A DNA stretch of 64,000 nucleotides from Lycorma delicatula (GCF_047948215.1 NC_134467.1:38996520-39060519), one strand, 5' to 3'. Shown: positions 34,446-46,625, counted from the first letter of the stretch. Notes: a model not told the origin generated them from the letters alone. Numbers and translations: made by a program.

Positions 34446-35163
34446 CGAGGGTTATTTTTTTTCAAGGTCCGATCGGTCGCGAAATAAAACCCGCGCAAAA
34501 ATCGGACGAACCTTTGCGCACATGTGTTGCGCAGCGTCTCAAGTATGGCCTTCAATCACGCCGCGTCATTTCGTTTAGTTCTGAACACGCAGCTAGCACA
34601 TGTCTAATACAATGTCATCTCCCGCCAAGTGTGAATTGCGTGCGGTAATTCGATTTCTTCAAGCTGAGGGGTGTAATGCGGCTGATATTCATCGACGAAT
34701 AAGTAATGTGAACGGTGAAACTTCATCAAAGTACGACAACGGTTCAGGAACTTTAAAGCAGGACGTACAGATGTTAATGATGCAGACGGTCAGGGAAGGA
34801 AGCGAGTGTCAACTTTTTCAAGTTTTCGTTGGAAAGTGTTTGATCACCCACCATACAGCCCGGACTTGGCTCCATCCGATTTTCACCTCTTTGCTCACAT
34901 GAAACGCTGGCTAGAAGGACAACATTTTGGCACAGACATCGAGCTGCAGACCAGCATAGAAATGGCTAAAAACACAGGCGGTTCCGTTCTATGACAAGGG
35001 TATTGGAAAGTTGGTACCACGCTACGACAAATGTCTAAATCGGAGTGGCGACAATGTAGAGAAATAGCGTAACTATAAGTACTTGTTACAAATAATTTTT
35101 TTTTTATTTTCACTGTGGCTTTAATTTCGTGACGATCGGACCTTGAAAAAAAAATAAGCGTCG
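34446..35163 (+). mobile_element. Internally deleted mariner element
   Basis: Inverted repeats of about 30 bp (left CGAGGGTTATTTTTTTTCAA, right its inverse CGACGCTTATTTTTTTTTCA) are flanked by TA at 34444-34445 and 35164-35165. Length is 718 bp against about 1.3 kb for an intact mariner, so roughly 600 bp is missing from the middle. Confidence 0.9.
34600..35065 (+). pseudogene. Deleted mariner transposase
   Basis: The N-terminal part keeps the first helix-turn-helix (CELRAVIRFLQAEGCNAADIH, in pieces; HRRISNVNGE). After the deletion, in another frame, HPPYSPDLAPSDFHLF carries the third catalytic Asp of the DD34D mariner type, followed by MKRWLEGQHF. The first and second catalytic Asp regions are gone. 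A defective element of this kind can only be moved by a transposase supplied elsewhere, and none is seen in this window. Confidence 0.88.
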
Positions 35164-35377
35164 TATTTGGGTCTTACAAGAGGAAGGCACATCGGTTCGA
35201 ATCCGACATCATCTCCTTTTTTTTAATTTAAATATACTGATTTATTAATAAATTGTTAACCTCTGATTGTAAAGAAAATTTTACAATAAATAATAATTCA
35301 ATAACAATAAAAATTTGTTTAAAATGCAAAAATATCCGAAGTTATAAATGAAATAAAATTTTATGTATTTTTTAAAG

Positions 35378-36676
35378 AAAGCAGGGGCAGATAAATGTGA
35401 AGAATACAGAACAATTAGTTTAACTAGTCACGCATCAAAAATCTTAACTAGAATTCTATACAGAAGAATTGAGAGGAGAGTGGAAGAAGTGTTAGGAGAA
35501 GACCAATTGGTTTCAGGAAAAGTATAGGGACAAGGGAAGCAATTTTAGGCCTCAGATTAATAGTAGAAGGAAGATTAAAGAAAAACAAACCAACATACTT
35601 GGCGTTTATAGACCTAGAAAAGGCATTCGATAACGTAGACTGGAATTAAATGTACAGCATTTAAAAAAATTAGGGATCAAATACAGAGATAGAACAATAA
35701 TTGCTAACATGTACAGGAACCAAACAGCAACAGTAATAATTTAAGAACATAAGAAAGAAGCCGTAATAAGAAAGGGAGTCCGACAAGGATGTTCCCTATC
35801 TCCGTTACTTTTTAATCTCTACATGCAACTAGCAGTTAATGATGTTAACGAACAATTTAGATTCGGAGTAACAGTACAAGGTGAAAAGATAAAGATGCTA
35901 CGATTTGCTGATGATATTCTAGCCGAGAGTAAAAAGGATTTAGAAGAAACAATGAACGGCATAGATGAAGTCCTACGCAAGAACTATCGCATGAAAATAA
36001 ACAACAACAAAACGAAAGTAATGAAATGCAGTAGAAATAACAAAGATGGACCACTGAATGTGAAAATAGGAGGAGAAAAGATTACTGAGGTAGAAGAATT
36101 TTGTTATTTGGGAAGTAGAATTACTAAAGATGGACGAAGCAGGAGCGATATAAAATGCCGAATAGCACAAGCTAAACGAGCCTTCAGTAAGAAATATAAT
36201 TTGTTTACATCAAAAATTAATTTAAATGATAGGAAAAGATTTTTGAAAGTGTATGTTTGGAGTGTCGCTTTATATGGAAGTGAAACTTGGACGATCGGAG
36301 TATCTGAGAAGAAAAGATTAGAAGCTTTTGAAATGAGGTGTTATAGGAGAATGTTAAAAATCAGATGGGTGGATAAAGTGACAAATGAAGAGGTATTGCG
36401 GCAAATAGATGAAGAAAGAAGCATTTGGAAAAATATAGTTAAAAGAAGAGACAGACTTATAGGCCACATACTAAGGCATCCTGGAATAGTCGCTTTAATA
36501 TTGGAAGGACAGGTAGAGGGGAAAAATTGTGTAGGCAGGCCACGTTTGGAATATGTAAAACAAATTGTTAGGGATGTAGGATGTAGAGGGTATATTGAAA
36601 TGAAACGACTAGCACTAGATAGGGAATCTTGGAGAGCTGCAACAAACCAGTCAAATGACTGAAGAGGATTAAAAAA
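35378..36676 (+). pseudogene. LINE-1 reverse transcriptase, longest but broken copy (copy c)
   Basis: It begins farther upstream than the other copies, with EYRTISLTSHASKILTRILYRRI (RT motif 1 region), EDQ, REAILGLR-like remnants and YLAFIDLEKAFDNVDW. Frameshifts and stops near 35525, 35645 and 35742 break this part. The last 279 codons (35823-36662) are open: FADDILAES lacks two residues (Val-Ile) present in the intact copy, next to the catalytic Asp pair. It ends ATNQSND, stop, then an A-rich tail. AAAGAAA-like sequence on both sides fits a target duplication in repeat B. Confidence 0.85.
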
Positions 36677-36768
36677 AAATTATTTTTCAATTAAAAAAAG
36701 AAAATATTTTGTATATGTAATTTAATAGGTTTACAAGGAAGTCATATGGTGTCCAAATCAAATTTTTT

Positions 36769-37984
36769 TGTTAACAACGGCTAACAATTCAATGGGTGAT
36801 ATCGCTCCAATCACCAACCAACCAACTAAAAATCCGTGTTCTGGATGACATACAAGCCGTAAAAACCTATAATTATTTTATTTTTTTTAGGAGAGATGTG
36901 ATTGAGCATTAATTTTTAATTTCATGGCTCAGGAATACTTCTCTAATGCAGCCTAAGCTTTATGAATCATCTTATGGTAATATAATACAGGACAACCGAG
37001 CCAATTTTTCGCGTTACATTTAAACAAAAAAATACAGATTATTTTCATCTAAACGTTAATAATAAATTTATAATATTTAAATAATCCTTTTAATATTTAA
37101 AAGGCAAGTCGATTTAAATTTTTTTTTTTTTTTAATATTTAAATAGAAATTTTTAGACTCGTCAGTTTAAAATTTAAATGTTTTGTCGTAAATAAAGAAC
37201 TTTATCTTGTTTTAAAACTATTTTTATGTACTAAGAAAAAATATATAATCTATTATAGATAATCTAACTTACGAAGTAGATACATAACGTTATGACGATC
37301 TTATCTCAAGCAATGCATCATTAAATAAAAGAAACGAAGTAAACTTCATTAAGTATTATACAAGTAGAACCCTTATTTCTTTTTATTTAATATTTATTTA
37401 AATGTTTTTATAACCAAGCAAGTGGTTCAGGGTCCCAACATACTCGTATATAATATGATGAGGCGATAGTTATTTACGGCACTGAAATGTGTAGCATTAT
37501 TTTTACAACACTGTAACATTCTCTCGTCACAAAAATTCAAATGATTTATTTTTTTTACTATTAACATATCTCAAAAAAATTTTCCTAGACAGCAGGAAGT
37601 TTTCTCTCTTACTATGAATAAAAATAGGATTTAATCTAATCTAACAAAATTTAAGCTTTTAAATATTAAAACAAACAAAACAATATTTCTGTTATTAAAA
37701 TGATAAGGTCACGCGAGACAACGTCGAAGATTAAAATTAATTATTTATAATACAACTTATCTAATCAACCGATTTTTAATTTATTTGCTCTTTGTAACAT
37801 TAATAAATAATATTAAGCGAGATAATAGCAAATTAACTTATAGAGACGACGCGACCTTTTTATTTATATAAGTTCTAGAAAAGGAAGATTCATGTCCCAA
37901 CTAATGAGAGACACGAAACTAAAAGTTTTAATGGGGGAAGAAATTCACCAATTTAGTATAATATTAACTTAAAATATTAATTTA
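36769..37984. other. AT-rich spacer
   Basis: Homopolymer-rich; no coding region or recognised repeat. Confidence 0.5.
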
Positions 37985-38970
37985 GTATTATATTTAACTT
38001 AAATTTAAATTGCCTAGGATTTACCGACGACTTGGCTTTATTAGCTAATAGTATCGCAGAAGCCAGAATACAAATATTAAGTATAGAAGAACTTGCGAAT
38101 AAAATTGGACTTAAAATTTCTTACGAAAAGACTAAAATGATGGCTATAGATCCTTTAGTTATTAATCCTGTGAATATTAACGGAAATAAAGTAGAACTTG
38201 TAGAAAAATTTAAATATCTTGAAAAGATCATTACTTGTAATCGTAACGAAAAACAAAATCGTACCGAAAGACTTAATAAATTATTTAAACTGCTACAAGT
38301 AACCAAAAATACTTACAACAAAAAATCGCTCTCGATTAACACTAAAATTAGACATTACAAAACCGTGGTTAAACCGGTAATTACTTACGCGAGCGAAAAT
38401 TTATTTAGATTAAATCAGAAAAATAGGACTCAACCTTTGCTTAAAGTTGAACGCAGGATTCTTAGAACCTGCATAAAAAAAAATATAAACGCGAAAATCA
38501 GTACAGATTACTGCCCAATAAATTTCTGTACGAAAAATTGGAATCCTTAATCGATACTATGAAAAAAAAGCGAATTTCTTTCTGCGCACACTTGTTAAGA
38601 TTACCGCAGGATAGGATTATTAAGAGAATTATCGATCGATTTTGGTCTTTAAAAAATCCGCCGTTATGGATCAAAGAAATCAAAAAGAAGACATGCAAGA
38701 ATTAAATTTGATTTACGAAGATTTACTTAATAAATCCGAAAAATTAAAATTTGTTATTAAAGATCCGAATACCGACTTTAAAGTAAGAACTTTTAATTGT
38801 ACAAAAAGGATTTATTCCGAAGAGGATCGTAAAGCAAGATCATAAAGAATGACTAAATATTGGGAGAAAGTAAAAGCTAAGAACTTAAAAGACCAAAAGA
38901 TCGGCAAAAAAAAGACTTTAATTATTCTGACTAAAGTGGTCCTTTGCGGCCTTAAAAGTAAAAATAAATA
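37985..38970 (+). pseudogene. LINE-3 reverse transcriptase fragment (copy a)
   Basis: It starts inside the RT domain: NCLGFTDDLALLANS (catalytic box with Thr before the Asp pair), KIGLKISYEKTKMM, VEKFKYLEKIIT, NKKSLSINTKIRHYKTVVKPVITYASE, VERRILRTCI. The first 172 codons are open (38032-38550). Frameshifts near 38505, 38700 and 38845 follow, with RISFCAHLLRLPQDRIIKRIIDRFW and MTKYWEKVKAKNL readable beyond. It is the same family as 57-58 kb. The 5' part with the other RT motifs is missing. Confidence 0.8.
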
Positions 38971-39003
38971 AATAGTGGTAATTTTTATTTATTATTTCAG
39001 GCA

Positions 39004-39257
39004 TTCTTTTTCCTGTTTAGCCTCCGGGAATTACCGTTCAGGTATTACTTCATAGAATGATATATGTATGAATGTAAATGAAGTGTAGTCTTTCTACAGT
39101 TGGTTAATTGAAACCCAAAGAACACCGATATTCACGATCTAGTAATCAAATCCGAATAAAAGTAATTGCCCTTACTAGGACTTAAACTCTGGAACTTTCG
39201 ATTTCAAAATCGGCTGTTTTGGGAAGAAGCGTTCACCAATAGACCAACCCGGTAGGT
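39004..39257 (-). mobile_element. SINE-1 copy 10
   Basis: Minus-strand copy from TCCTGTTTAGCCTCCGGG to the head CCAACCCGGTAGG. Small deletions are in the body, including the CCACC block. Confidence 0.8.
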
Positions 39258-39289
39258 TTTTTTAAAGGTCAAAATTTATTGTACTAAAA

Positions 39290-39735
39290 CACAGGTGCTG
39301 TTTTTATTTTTTGAAATTGAAAAAATTTTTTGATTTTTTTAAAAATGTTTTTCGTATATTAAATCAATTTCCTCGGGATAAAATTTTCTACTCGTTTTGG
39401 TAATAAAATTAAAGTACTACTCATTTAACAAAATTATTGTTTTTCAAACCTAAAAAAAAAAGTCTTTCGTCACCGAATTTTTCGGTTTTATGTTTGATAT
39501 CAAGAAAACTATAGGAAATAAAGTTTTGAGAACTATTTATTAGATTTTTCAGGTCATAAAACACAAGAAACGATGAAGTTTATCCCCTATTAACTGAAAT
39601 CCGCGCGAAATTTTTCGCTAGCCGCAACTAAATAACAACAAAGCGTTATAGGAAATATTTGTAAGAACTTTATTCCTTATTTCAAGCTCTATAATCAATT
39701 TCCAGGTAATATATTTGAGGAATTCTAATGTAAAT
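39290..39735 (+). repeat. C element arm fragment (copy 3)
   Basis: It matches the right arm of C1/C2 in order: AACAAAATTATTGTTTTTCAAACCTAAAAAA, a CACCGAATTTT block, GGAAATAAAGTTTTGAGAACT, then GCGCGAAATTTTTCGCTA. Divergence is high. No transposase is attached. Confidence 0.5.
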
Positions 39736-40049
39736 TTTTAAGATATTTCATAATACCTGTGCAATATATAATTTTGTGCCTATTTTCATGTCCTCCACTT
39801 TACGTTCAATTCGGTTAAATATTAATCTTTTTTATTTATTGTTAATTCTAGTATTGTAAATTAGTATCAAATTAAGTTATAATTTTGAATAAAAAAAAGT
39901 TTTTTTTTTAAAGAAAAAACACGAATGCCCAAAAAGGAGTGTAATGTATTTACAGTGTATGTATGTTCCACCGTAGCAGCTCAACGGTTGAACCGATTTA
40001 CACGTATGAACCCTCGATGGAATTCTTACGCTACCAGGAGTGTCACACG

Positions 40050-40087
<38 letters not shown>

Positions 40088-40181
40088 GTTTAAAAAAATT
40101 TAGAAAAATTGAAAAAATCATACTATATACAAAACTGTCACGCGCACGTTCTTTAATTATCCTTTATTAAAGATAAATTAC
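39736..40181. other. AT-rich spacer with CA/TA microsatellite
   Basis: (AC)n followed by (TA)n at about 40050-40087. No gene was seen. Confidence 0.5.
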
Positions 40182-40639
40182 TACTTCCTTGTACGACGTA
40201 AAGGAAGTATTGTAATCACGAAAAACTTCAGTTTTCAGATTTCAACGGAAATATTCATTTTGATGATCCCTGAATCCATTTTTACTAGTTTCGACGTGAC
40301 GTTTGTGCGTACGTATGTATCTCGCATAACTGAAAAAACGATTAGCCGTAGGATGTTGAAATTTTGAATTAAGGACTGTTGTAACATCTTGTTGTACACC
40401 TCCCCCTTTTGATTGCATTCGACTGTACTAAGAGTGTCCAAAAAAGCCCAAAATCCCCCAAAATTTGGATTTTTGACTTTTAACTGCCGTAATAACCCCT
40501 CATTGAGAGCTTTTCAATGATATATCGTAAGTGGTACTTATTTTCATTTGTTTCAGAGTTATAGTCAAATAAACGTATAATTAATGAAATACTTGGAACT
40601 TACATCGATTCGAATCAGACTTAATCTCCTTTTTTTTTG

Positions 40640-40677
<38 letters not shown>

Positions 40678-41597
40678 TGATTCAGGAGGATGGGGCAATA
40701 CTTTGACAACTCATTCTAGATGCTAAAAATAAGAAAAAAACGTTCATATAAACATAGGTCCGAAAACGCTTCGTTAGCGAGATATACAGGATGAAAGATT
40801 TCGCCCGAATTTCAGTTCCTATGAGTAAATTAAGGCTTTCTGAAATTCTGGGAAGGTCAATTAAGGGGGAAATTCAATTGTTTCTTATGGTTTTTGAGCT
40901 GGGAAATCGAAAAAAAGGTCCCAGAACTGTATCTCTCTTAGTTTTTAAGATATACCACGTAAAACGCAAAAAATTGGGTAAAAAAACACATTTTTTTACG
41001 TTTGACGTACAATAAAGTTGTTAAATTGGCAATAAATCATACATTTTTTAAACATAAATTGTAGAGAATTTAATTATAAGAAGATCGATGTAAATAATGT
41101 CAACAGAAAACAAATAACATTTTAAACACGTCGACTTTTATTAACAACAAACAGATTAATTTTTAACAGATTGAAAAACAGTTTTCGTTATGTACAATAG
41201 AAAATAACTGGAGAAAGAAAGAAAGAATACTTACTGTTTTTTTTATGATAATGATAAAATGCTGATTACAAGTAGTATTTCATGTGGTTTTTTTAACTTT
41301 TAAAAATGCCACCGTTGCGTTGTGTTTAATGCACTTTTCAACGCGTTGTACTAGATTTTGTGTTGCCAGTCTAACGATATCTTTGCGTTCCTTGATTAGA
41401 AATAATTAAGGCTTTCGTTCCAGAAAGCCGTAATTTACCAGGAGGAACTGAAACTCGGGAGAAATCTTTCACTCTGTATAACTCGCTAACGAAGCGTTTT
41501 CGGACCTATGTTTATATGAACTTTTTACTTATTTTTAACCTCTAGAATGAGTTGTCAAAGTATTGCCCTATTTCTCCTGAATCACCCTGTATATATA

Positions 41598-41634
<37 letters not shown>

Positions 41635-41785
41635 TGATTTAATAATTATTAATCCGTGATTGTACAAATTTTTTACAATAAGTAATAATACAATAATAAT
41701 AAAAGAAAAAAAATATATGAAAAACAATCCAGTTATTAGTGAAATAAAATTTTAAGTATTTTTAAAAATGTGTATATGTAATTTA
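40182..41785 (+). repeat. Repeat B copy 4, hosting an inverted-repeat element
   Basis: It starts ACTTCCTTGTACGACG and follows the family to a (TA)n at about 40645. It resumes after the insertion at about 41592 and continues to TGTGTATATGTAATTTA at 41785. The terminal ACAAGGAAGT block of the family recurs at about 42741-42757 after another 935 bp. Confidence 0.7.
40673..41589 (-). mobile_element. Non-autonomous Tc1-like element with about 178-bp inverted ends
   Basis: The left arm 40673-40850 and right arm 41412-41589 are imperfect reverse complements that include TTTGACAACTCATTCTAGA and AACATAGGTCCGAAAACGC. TA flanks each end. On the minus strand at about 41290-41400 a remnant reads DIVRLATQNLVQRVEKCIKH then NGG, the C-terminus typical of Tc1/mariner transposases. 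The rest of the gene is deleted. The region inside the left arm (GAGCTGGGAAATCG, ACGTAAAACGC) resembles the C element arms. Confidence 0.85.
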
Positions 41786-43206
41786 TCAGGTATTATTACT
41801 TATGTATATGTAATAGATTTGGTGAAACATCTGATTATTTATAATAATTGAAAATTATAATTGAGAATCCTATTATTTTTGTATTTTCTAGTCTAATTTC
41901 TATTTAATTTTATTTAATTATTCTGAAATTTCTGTTTAATTAGCTACATTAAATTTAACTACTGAAAAAAAATAAAAAATACACCCTCATAATTACCAAC
42001 CAATACATACCCGTTGTTTAATAAATTACAAAATATTCTTATTTTTAAGTTCATTACTCCTCCGATATTGTCGGACAATATTCTCCCTAAATCGGAGTTG
42101 ATCATCATATATTTGTTTTTTGTTGCCGATCATTTAATCGCTCTTTCGTTTTATATAATTCCTCTGATCATAATTTGAGGAATTAAACTACAGAACGTTG
42201 TTCTGTAGTTTAAAAAATTTCCTCTTTCTTTATATTCATCATCCTCTGTAATCTTTTTATTCTTTCTTTGGTTTTAACATTTTCCTCCTCTTTTCTTTAT
42301 AGATATATTTCATCATGTTATCTTTCATTTTCCTGTATGATTGTTTCTTTTTCATTTTTGATTATTCACCAAATAATCCAGATAATAAAAACTGAATATT
42401 TTACACCGTAAGGTCGAAATTAACATTTTTAACCGATATACAGCAGTTCATTAAACGGAATAGTTTAATTATTATTAACTTTTATTTATACGACACACCA
42501 GAAATCTGAAACTTTTATTAATCAGCAACTCACGAAGATACGAATAATACTGGTCTAGTAATACCAGTAATAAAGGGACTTTTATTCTATCCTAATATTT
42601 CATGTAAGATTGTTGAATTAATAATTGTATAAAAATAATATTTCAGCAATGTAACTGTCAACTTTATTAAAGAATTGGAGGATCGTATCTCACTTTCAAA
42701 TTAAATAAATTTAAATAAAGTGTGTATATGTAATTTAATAGCCGTACAAGGAAGTTATGCGATGTCCAAATCAGATTTCTTTTGGGAGTCGTGTTTTTTA
42801 TATTCAGAAAAAAAAATTAAGTGCAGAATTAATTTATTTAAGATTAAATACATCAGCCGAAAGTACAACGTAGATTTTAAATAATTACGCAGGCATATTG
42901 CTAATACAAATTATATATCGTGCACACAGTACGACCCCGCTTCAACGGCCTTCCGAACAGCCAACTTCGTGTTATAGACTAACCATGCTATTTCGAAAAT
43001 GAAATGATAAACGAATAAAAAACAATGCCAGTTGAGTTAATATTACGGGAAGAACTAAAATGCAGAAAAATGAAAATATAATAAGTATGTATTGTACAGT
43101 ACTTACAAATAAAAATTCCCTCGGGATAAACTAAAAGAAAAACGAGTTTTCTACATTGATGAAACTTAAAAAAAAAGAATTCCAGAAAAAGACCAATAAA
43201 AGAGAA
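41786..43206. other. AT-rich interval bounded by 17-bp direct repeats
   Basis: TGTGTATATGTAATTTA occurs at 41769-41785 and 42721-42737. 41786-41960 has a diverged inverted counterpart at about 52420-52560. A 13-bp-arm hairpin lies at 42184-42212. There is no coding region. Confidence 0.45.
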
Positions 43207-43958
43207 AAAAATCTCTTCCGGAACGCCGGAAGTAGAAGGTAGATTTCACCGGTGCTAAGTAGGGGATAAAAAAGATTTCCACCTTAAAGTTAAGAAAAAC
43301 TTCAAATTTACTCAATACGATGATGGTTGCATGTGAAAAAAGATTTACATATTTACCACACAAGCCACATCTTCTTACAATTCCAGCAAAATTTTGATCA
43401 TCTCTTGCTATAAGGGTTGATCAAATCAAAAAATATTTCAAACGGAAGTTTTAGGTAATGTTTAGAGAACTAATAAACCGATTTGATACTGTGTCTATTA
43501 AGGAAGGTATGATTTTTTGTCTTCCAAACCCCATTTTTTAAATCTCCTGGATCAATGGTTGGCAATATTAAAAAAACCTTTACTTAGATAAGTTTTAGGC
43601 CCTTATCCAAAGAATAGTAGGAACTTTAAACGAATACGATATTTCACTTAATAATAAAATTATAGCGATATTTTTTTTTTTTTCGAAAAAGCTCCCCCGT
43701 TTCCTTCCCTATGATCCGAAATTGCCCACTAAAGAACTCAACCGAGATTTTAGGACGTTATATGTTATGTATCAATTTGAAAATGATTGGCTCAAAATTA
43801 TCGTGTCCACAAGAAAATGAAATATAAATGTACATACAAACTTTTAAACTGACGGTGGTTTTGGGGTCTGTGAAATGTGAAGACATGTCGAAATTTTCCG
43901 GAAATCCAATCATGGTACCCATTACAATAGGTAGTTTTCTTATGAACTCTACCTAATA
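43207..43958 (+). repeat. Repeat A copy 4
   Basis: Full-length and uninterrupted, from CCGGAACGCCGGAAG through AGGTAGATTTCACCGGTGC to CCATTACAATAGGTAGTTTTC. It gives the best view of the family's length, about 750 bp. Confidence 0.75.
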
Positions 43959-44819
43959 CTGGACGAAATGAAAGGAGAGAGACAAAGTGACAAGTATTAA
44001 AGAAGAGGGGGAAATAATAAAATTCCTTGAACCTAAAGCAAATAAAATATATAATTTAAATACGTAAAAAAGACAATGAGAAATAACACGTCACGAAATT
44101 TTACGAAACAAAAATAATTAATACAAATATTATGTAAACCTTAATAAAAGCATATCAATAGGTAATAAATAATACAATTACCAAACCGTATAGTCAATAT
44201 AACAAAAAATTGTAACATTTTTAGAACGTTAACATTTTTTTTTTAACGAATTTATCATACACGATTTTTACGTAAAATTAAAACAATTAAATCGTAAAAT
44301 TAAAGCAATTAAATCGAGAAATTTCATGAAATTACTCTATATAGAGCCCTATACATATATATATATAAATTGATATGATTGTAGTATTCTGTAACTGCGC
44401 AAATTTAATAAGAAATGACTGTACATATTATATAGGATTAACAATTTCACGACTATCGTAAGAAATAAAACAGCATAGTCACGATTGGTAAAAATAAAAC
44501 AAAAACGAATTACCGTCTATTTAGAATCAGAAACATATTATTTAACAATAATATAACCATTCATTCAATACGTTTTTTTAATCTACATAAATATTAAGTC
44601 GATGAATAAATTGACGTATAGTTTTGTAATTTTTTTTCTCCCACAGTACAAAATTTATATAAAAACATATTATAATAATTTACCGAAACAAATTTTAAAC
44701 ACCAGTTTCCAATTTATGTTAAAGGTCAAATGATGAGAATATCCTGACAGTAATCGTTAAATTAAAATGCTAACGGTTCCTCAGTTCTACCACCTGGACA
44801 ATTTTTTTCTTTCAGTCCT
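43959..44819. other. AT-rich spacer
   Basis: No coding region or recognised repeat. Confidence 0.5.
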
Positions 44820-45027
44820 TTCTTTTTCCAGTTTATCCTACGGGAATTACCGTTCACGTATTACTTCAGAGGATATGTTGAGTGTAAATGATACAGTCTC
44901 AGTTCGACCATTCCTAAAATGTGTGGTTAATTGAAACCCAACCACCAAAGAACACCGGTATCCAAGATCTTCAAAATCAGCTGATTTGGGAAGACGCGTT
45001 CACCATTATTAGACCAATCCGGTAGGT
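44820..45027 (-). mobile_element. SINE-1 copy 11, internally deleted
   Basis: The tail and the body up to ATCCAAGATCT are present, then the sequence jumps to TCAAAATCAGCTGATTTGGG. About 60 bp including the B box is missing. Confidence 0.8.
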
Positions 45028-45127
45028 TTTCATTCCAGTCAAAATTAATATAACACAACCTTATCTTGTCAACTATTATTTTTTTCTTGATAAAATCGTC
45101 AAATAAGCTTGAACGCTGCGCATAGGA

Positions 45128-45236
45128 TATGAAAATTGAATTTTGTAGCGTGTTAAAAAATTCCATTCCTGACGGGGATTAGAACCCTGGGACCTCTGAA
45201 TGAAATGCCCAGACAGCTACCACTCCTTACACGCTG
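45128..45236 (-). mobile_element. SINE-2 copy at the 3' end of the R1-like LINE
   Basis: tRNA-like block with a damaged B box (GGGTTCTAATCCC on the minus strand) and the body TGTAGCGTGTTAAAAAATTCC. It abuts the LINE coding sequence at about 45236. Confidence 0.6.
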
Positions 45237-46625
45237 ATTAGCTAAGATTGGTTTGACTCCGGCTATAATACAGACAGCCTTTTGCGAGACTGTTCTGTAA
45301 CCGTCTATAACAGCCAACAAAAGGAGTCGCTTGACCCGTAGCAAAATGTCCGCGCAATATCTAAAAGTAATACGGTGACCCCAGACAGGCGCAGCATACA
45401 GTATAATCGCTTCGCTGACAAAGGAATAAAGGATACGCACGGTACGGTAATTCAACCCCCCAATCGGGATGAATGAATGACTCTACAAATTACATAAAAA
45501 GCATCAGCGGCCTTTCTTGCTACATACTGTAGATGTTCCTTGAACCGAAAATTCTCATCAAGGATAACACCCAGGTATATTTGAGTCGTAACGTACCGAA
45601 TGGGGAGACCAGCCATCCGAACCCAACCCACCGGGTTGGTCTAGTGGTTAACGCGTCTTCCCAAATCAGCTGATTTGGAAGTCGAGAGTTACAGCGTTCA
45701 AGTCCTAGTAAAGCCAGCAATTTTTACACGGATTTGAATACTAGATCGTGAATACCGGTGTTCTTTGGTGGTTGGGTTTCAATTAACCACACATCTCAAG
45801 AACGGTCGAACTGAGAATGTACAAGACTACACTTCATTTACACTCATACATATCATCCTCATTCATCCTCTGAAGAATTATCTAAACGGTAGTTACCGGA
45901 GGCTAAACAGGAAAAAGAAAGAAAAAAAAGAAAGCCACCCGAACCCGGATTCGTCAGGAAGCAGCCAATCGGCCCTTAAAAAAAATCATTGTGGTTTTCT
46001 CTGGGCTGAAAATCATCTTATATTGGAGACTCCATAGTCGGAGTGTCTCACAAGCACGAGAAGCTCGGAATTCTACCTGGTTACGCGAAACCCCTTCAAT
46101 CAGTAGCAGCGCCTCGTCAGCATAAACGATGACACGACAACCGCATGGCAACCTTAAACGTAACATCGAATCGAATTCTATGATCCAAAGAAAGGGACTT
46201 ATCCCTTTCGTGATGCGAGCCGCCATCACGCAGGAAAACGGTCCGACGGCTGAAATAACTTGAGAGTACGTATAGTTCATTTTGCATCTGAAACAGGGCA
46301 CAGGACCACCATAAGTTGGTAAATGTCCCGGATATGTCCAGAAAAATTCCTAATACAAACTTACATAGACTGGAGGATATCCATCACCTTTAGTATAGCA
46401 TCCTCACTGCTCTTGCCCGGTCGGAAACTATACTGGTTGTCCATTAGCAAATGATCACTGGTCAATCTAACATTAATAAGCAAATATAGGACCTTCTCAA
46501 AAACTTTGCCAATTACGGTCAAGAGCGTTAGTAGACGGTAAGAAGAACTAACAGTAGGATATCTTTGTCGCCGCAATTGAATAACACCGAGTCTCCACGC
46601 TTTTAACACAGCTACTACTCCGCCA
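45237..46625 (-). pseudogene. R1-like non-LTR reverse transcriptase (LINE-4), broken by a SINE
   Basis: Minus strand, in order: YRLLTLLTVIGKVFEKVL (RT motif 1-2), NQYSFRPGKSSEDAI, RITKGISPFLWIIEFDSML, VIVYADEALLLIEG (the catalytic box; YADE where YADD is expected), FSPEKTTMIFFKGRLA, a SINE-1 insertion, then ...RYVTTQIYLGVIL-type remnants, and after it GLNYRTVRILYSFVSEAIILYAAPVWG and LLLAVIDGYRTVS. This resembles the R1 clade of arthropods. Frameshifts, a segment missing between 46300 and 46360, and the D-to-E change make it inactive. Confidence 0.8.
45625..45932 (+). mobile_element. SINE-1 copy 12 with target-site duplication
   Basis: Full-length plus-strand copy with head CCCACCGGGTTGGTCTAGTGG and tail GAAAGAAAAAAAAGAA. 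The flanks AGCCATCCGAACCC (45611-45624) and AGCCACCCGAACCC (45933-45946) differ by one base. It is inserted in LINE-4, antisense to it. Confidence 0.92.

Larger units (their letters stand above)
34316..36768 (+). repeat. Repeat B copy 3, hosting a mariner and a LINE-1
   Basis: Repeat B pieces are at 34316-34445, 35164-35377 and 36677-36768. The last ends with TTTACAAGGAAGTCATATGGTGTCC. The 5' third is missing. Two independent insertions separate the pieces. Confidence 0.75.

Noticed and set aside
45153..45236. C-terminal extension of the R1-like protein
   Set aside because: These codons are read through the SINE-2 fragment, not LINE sequence.
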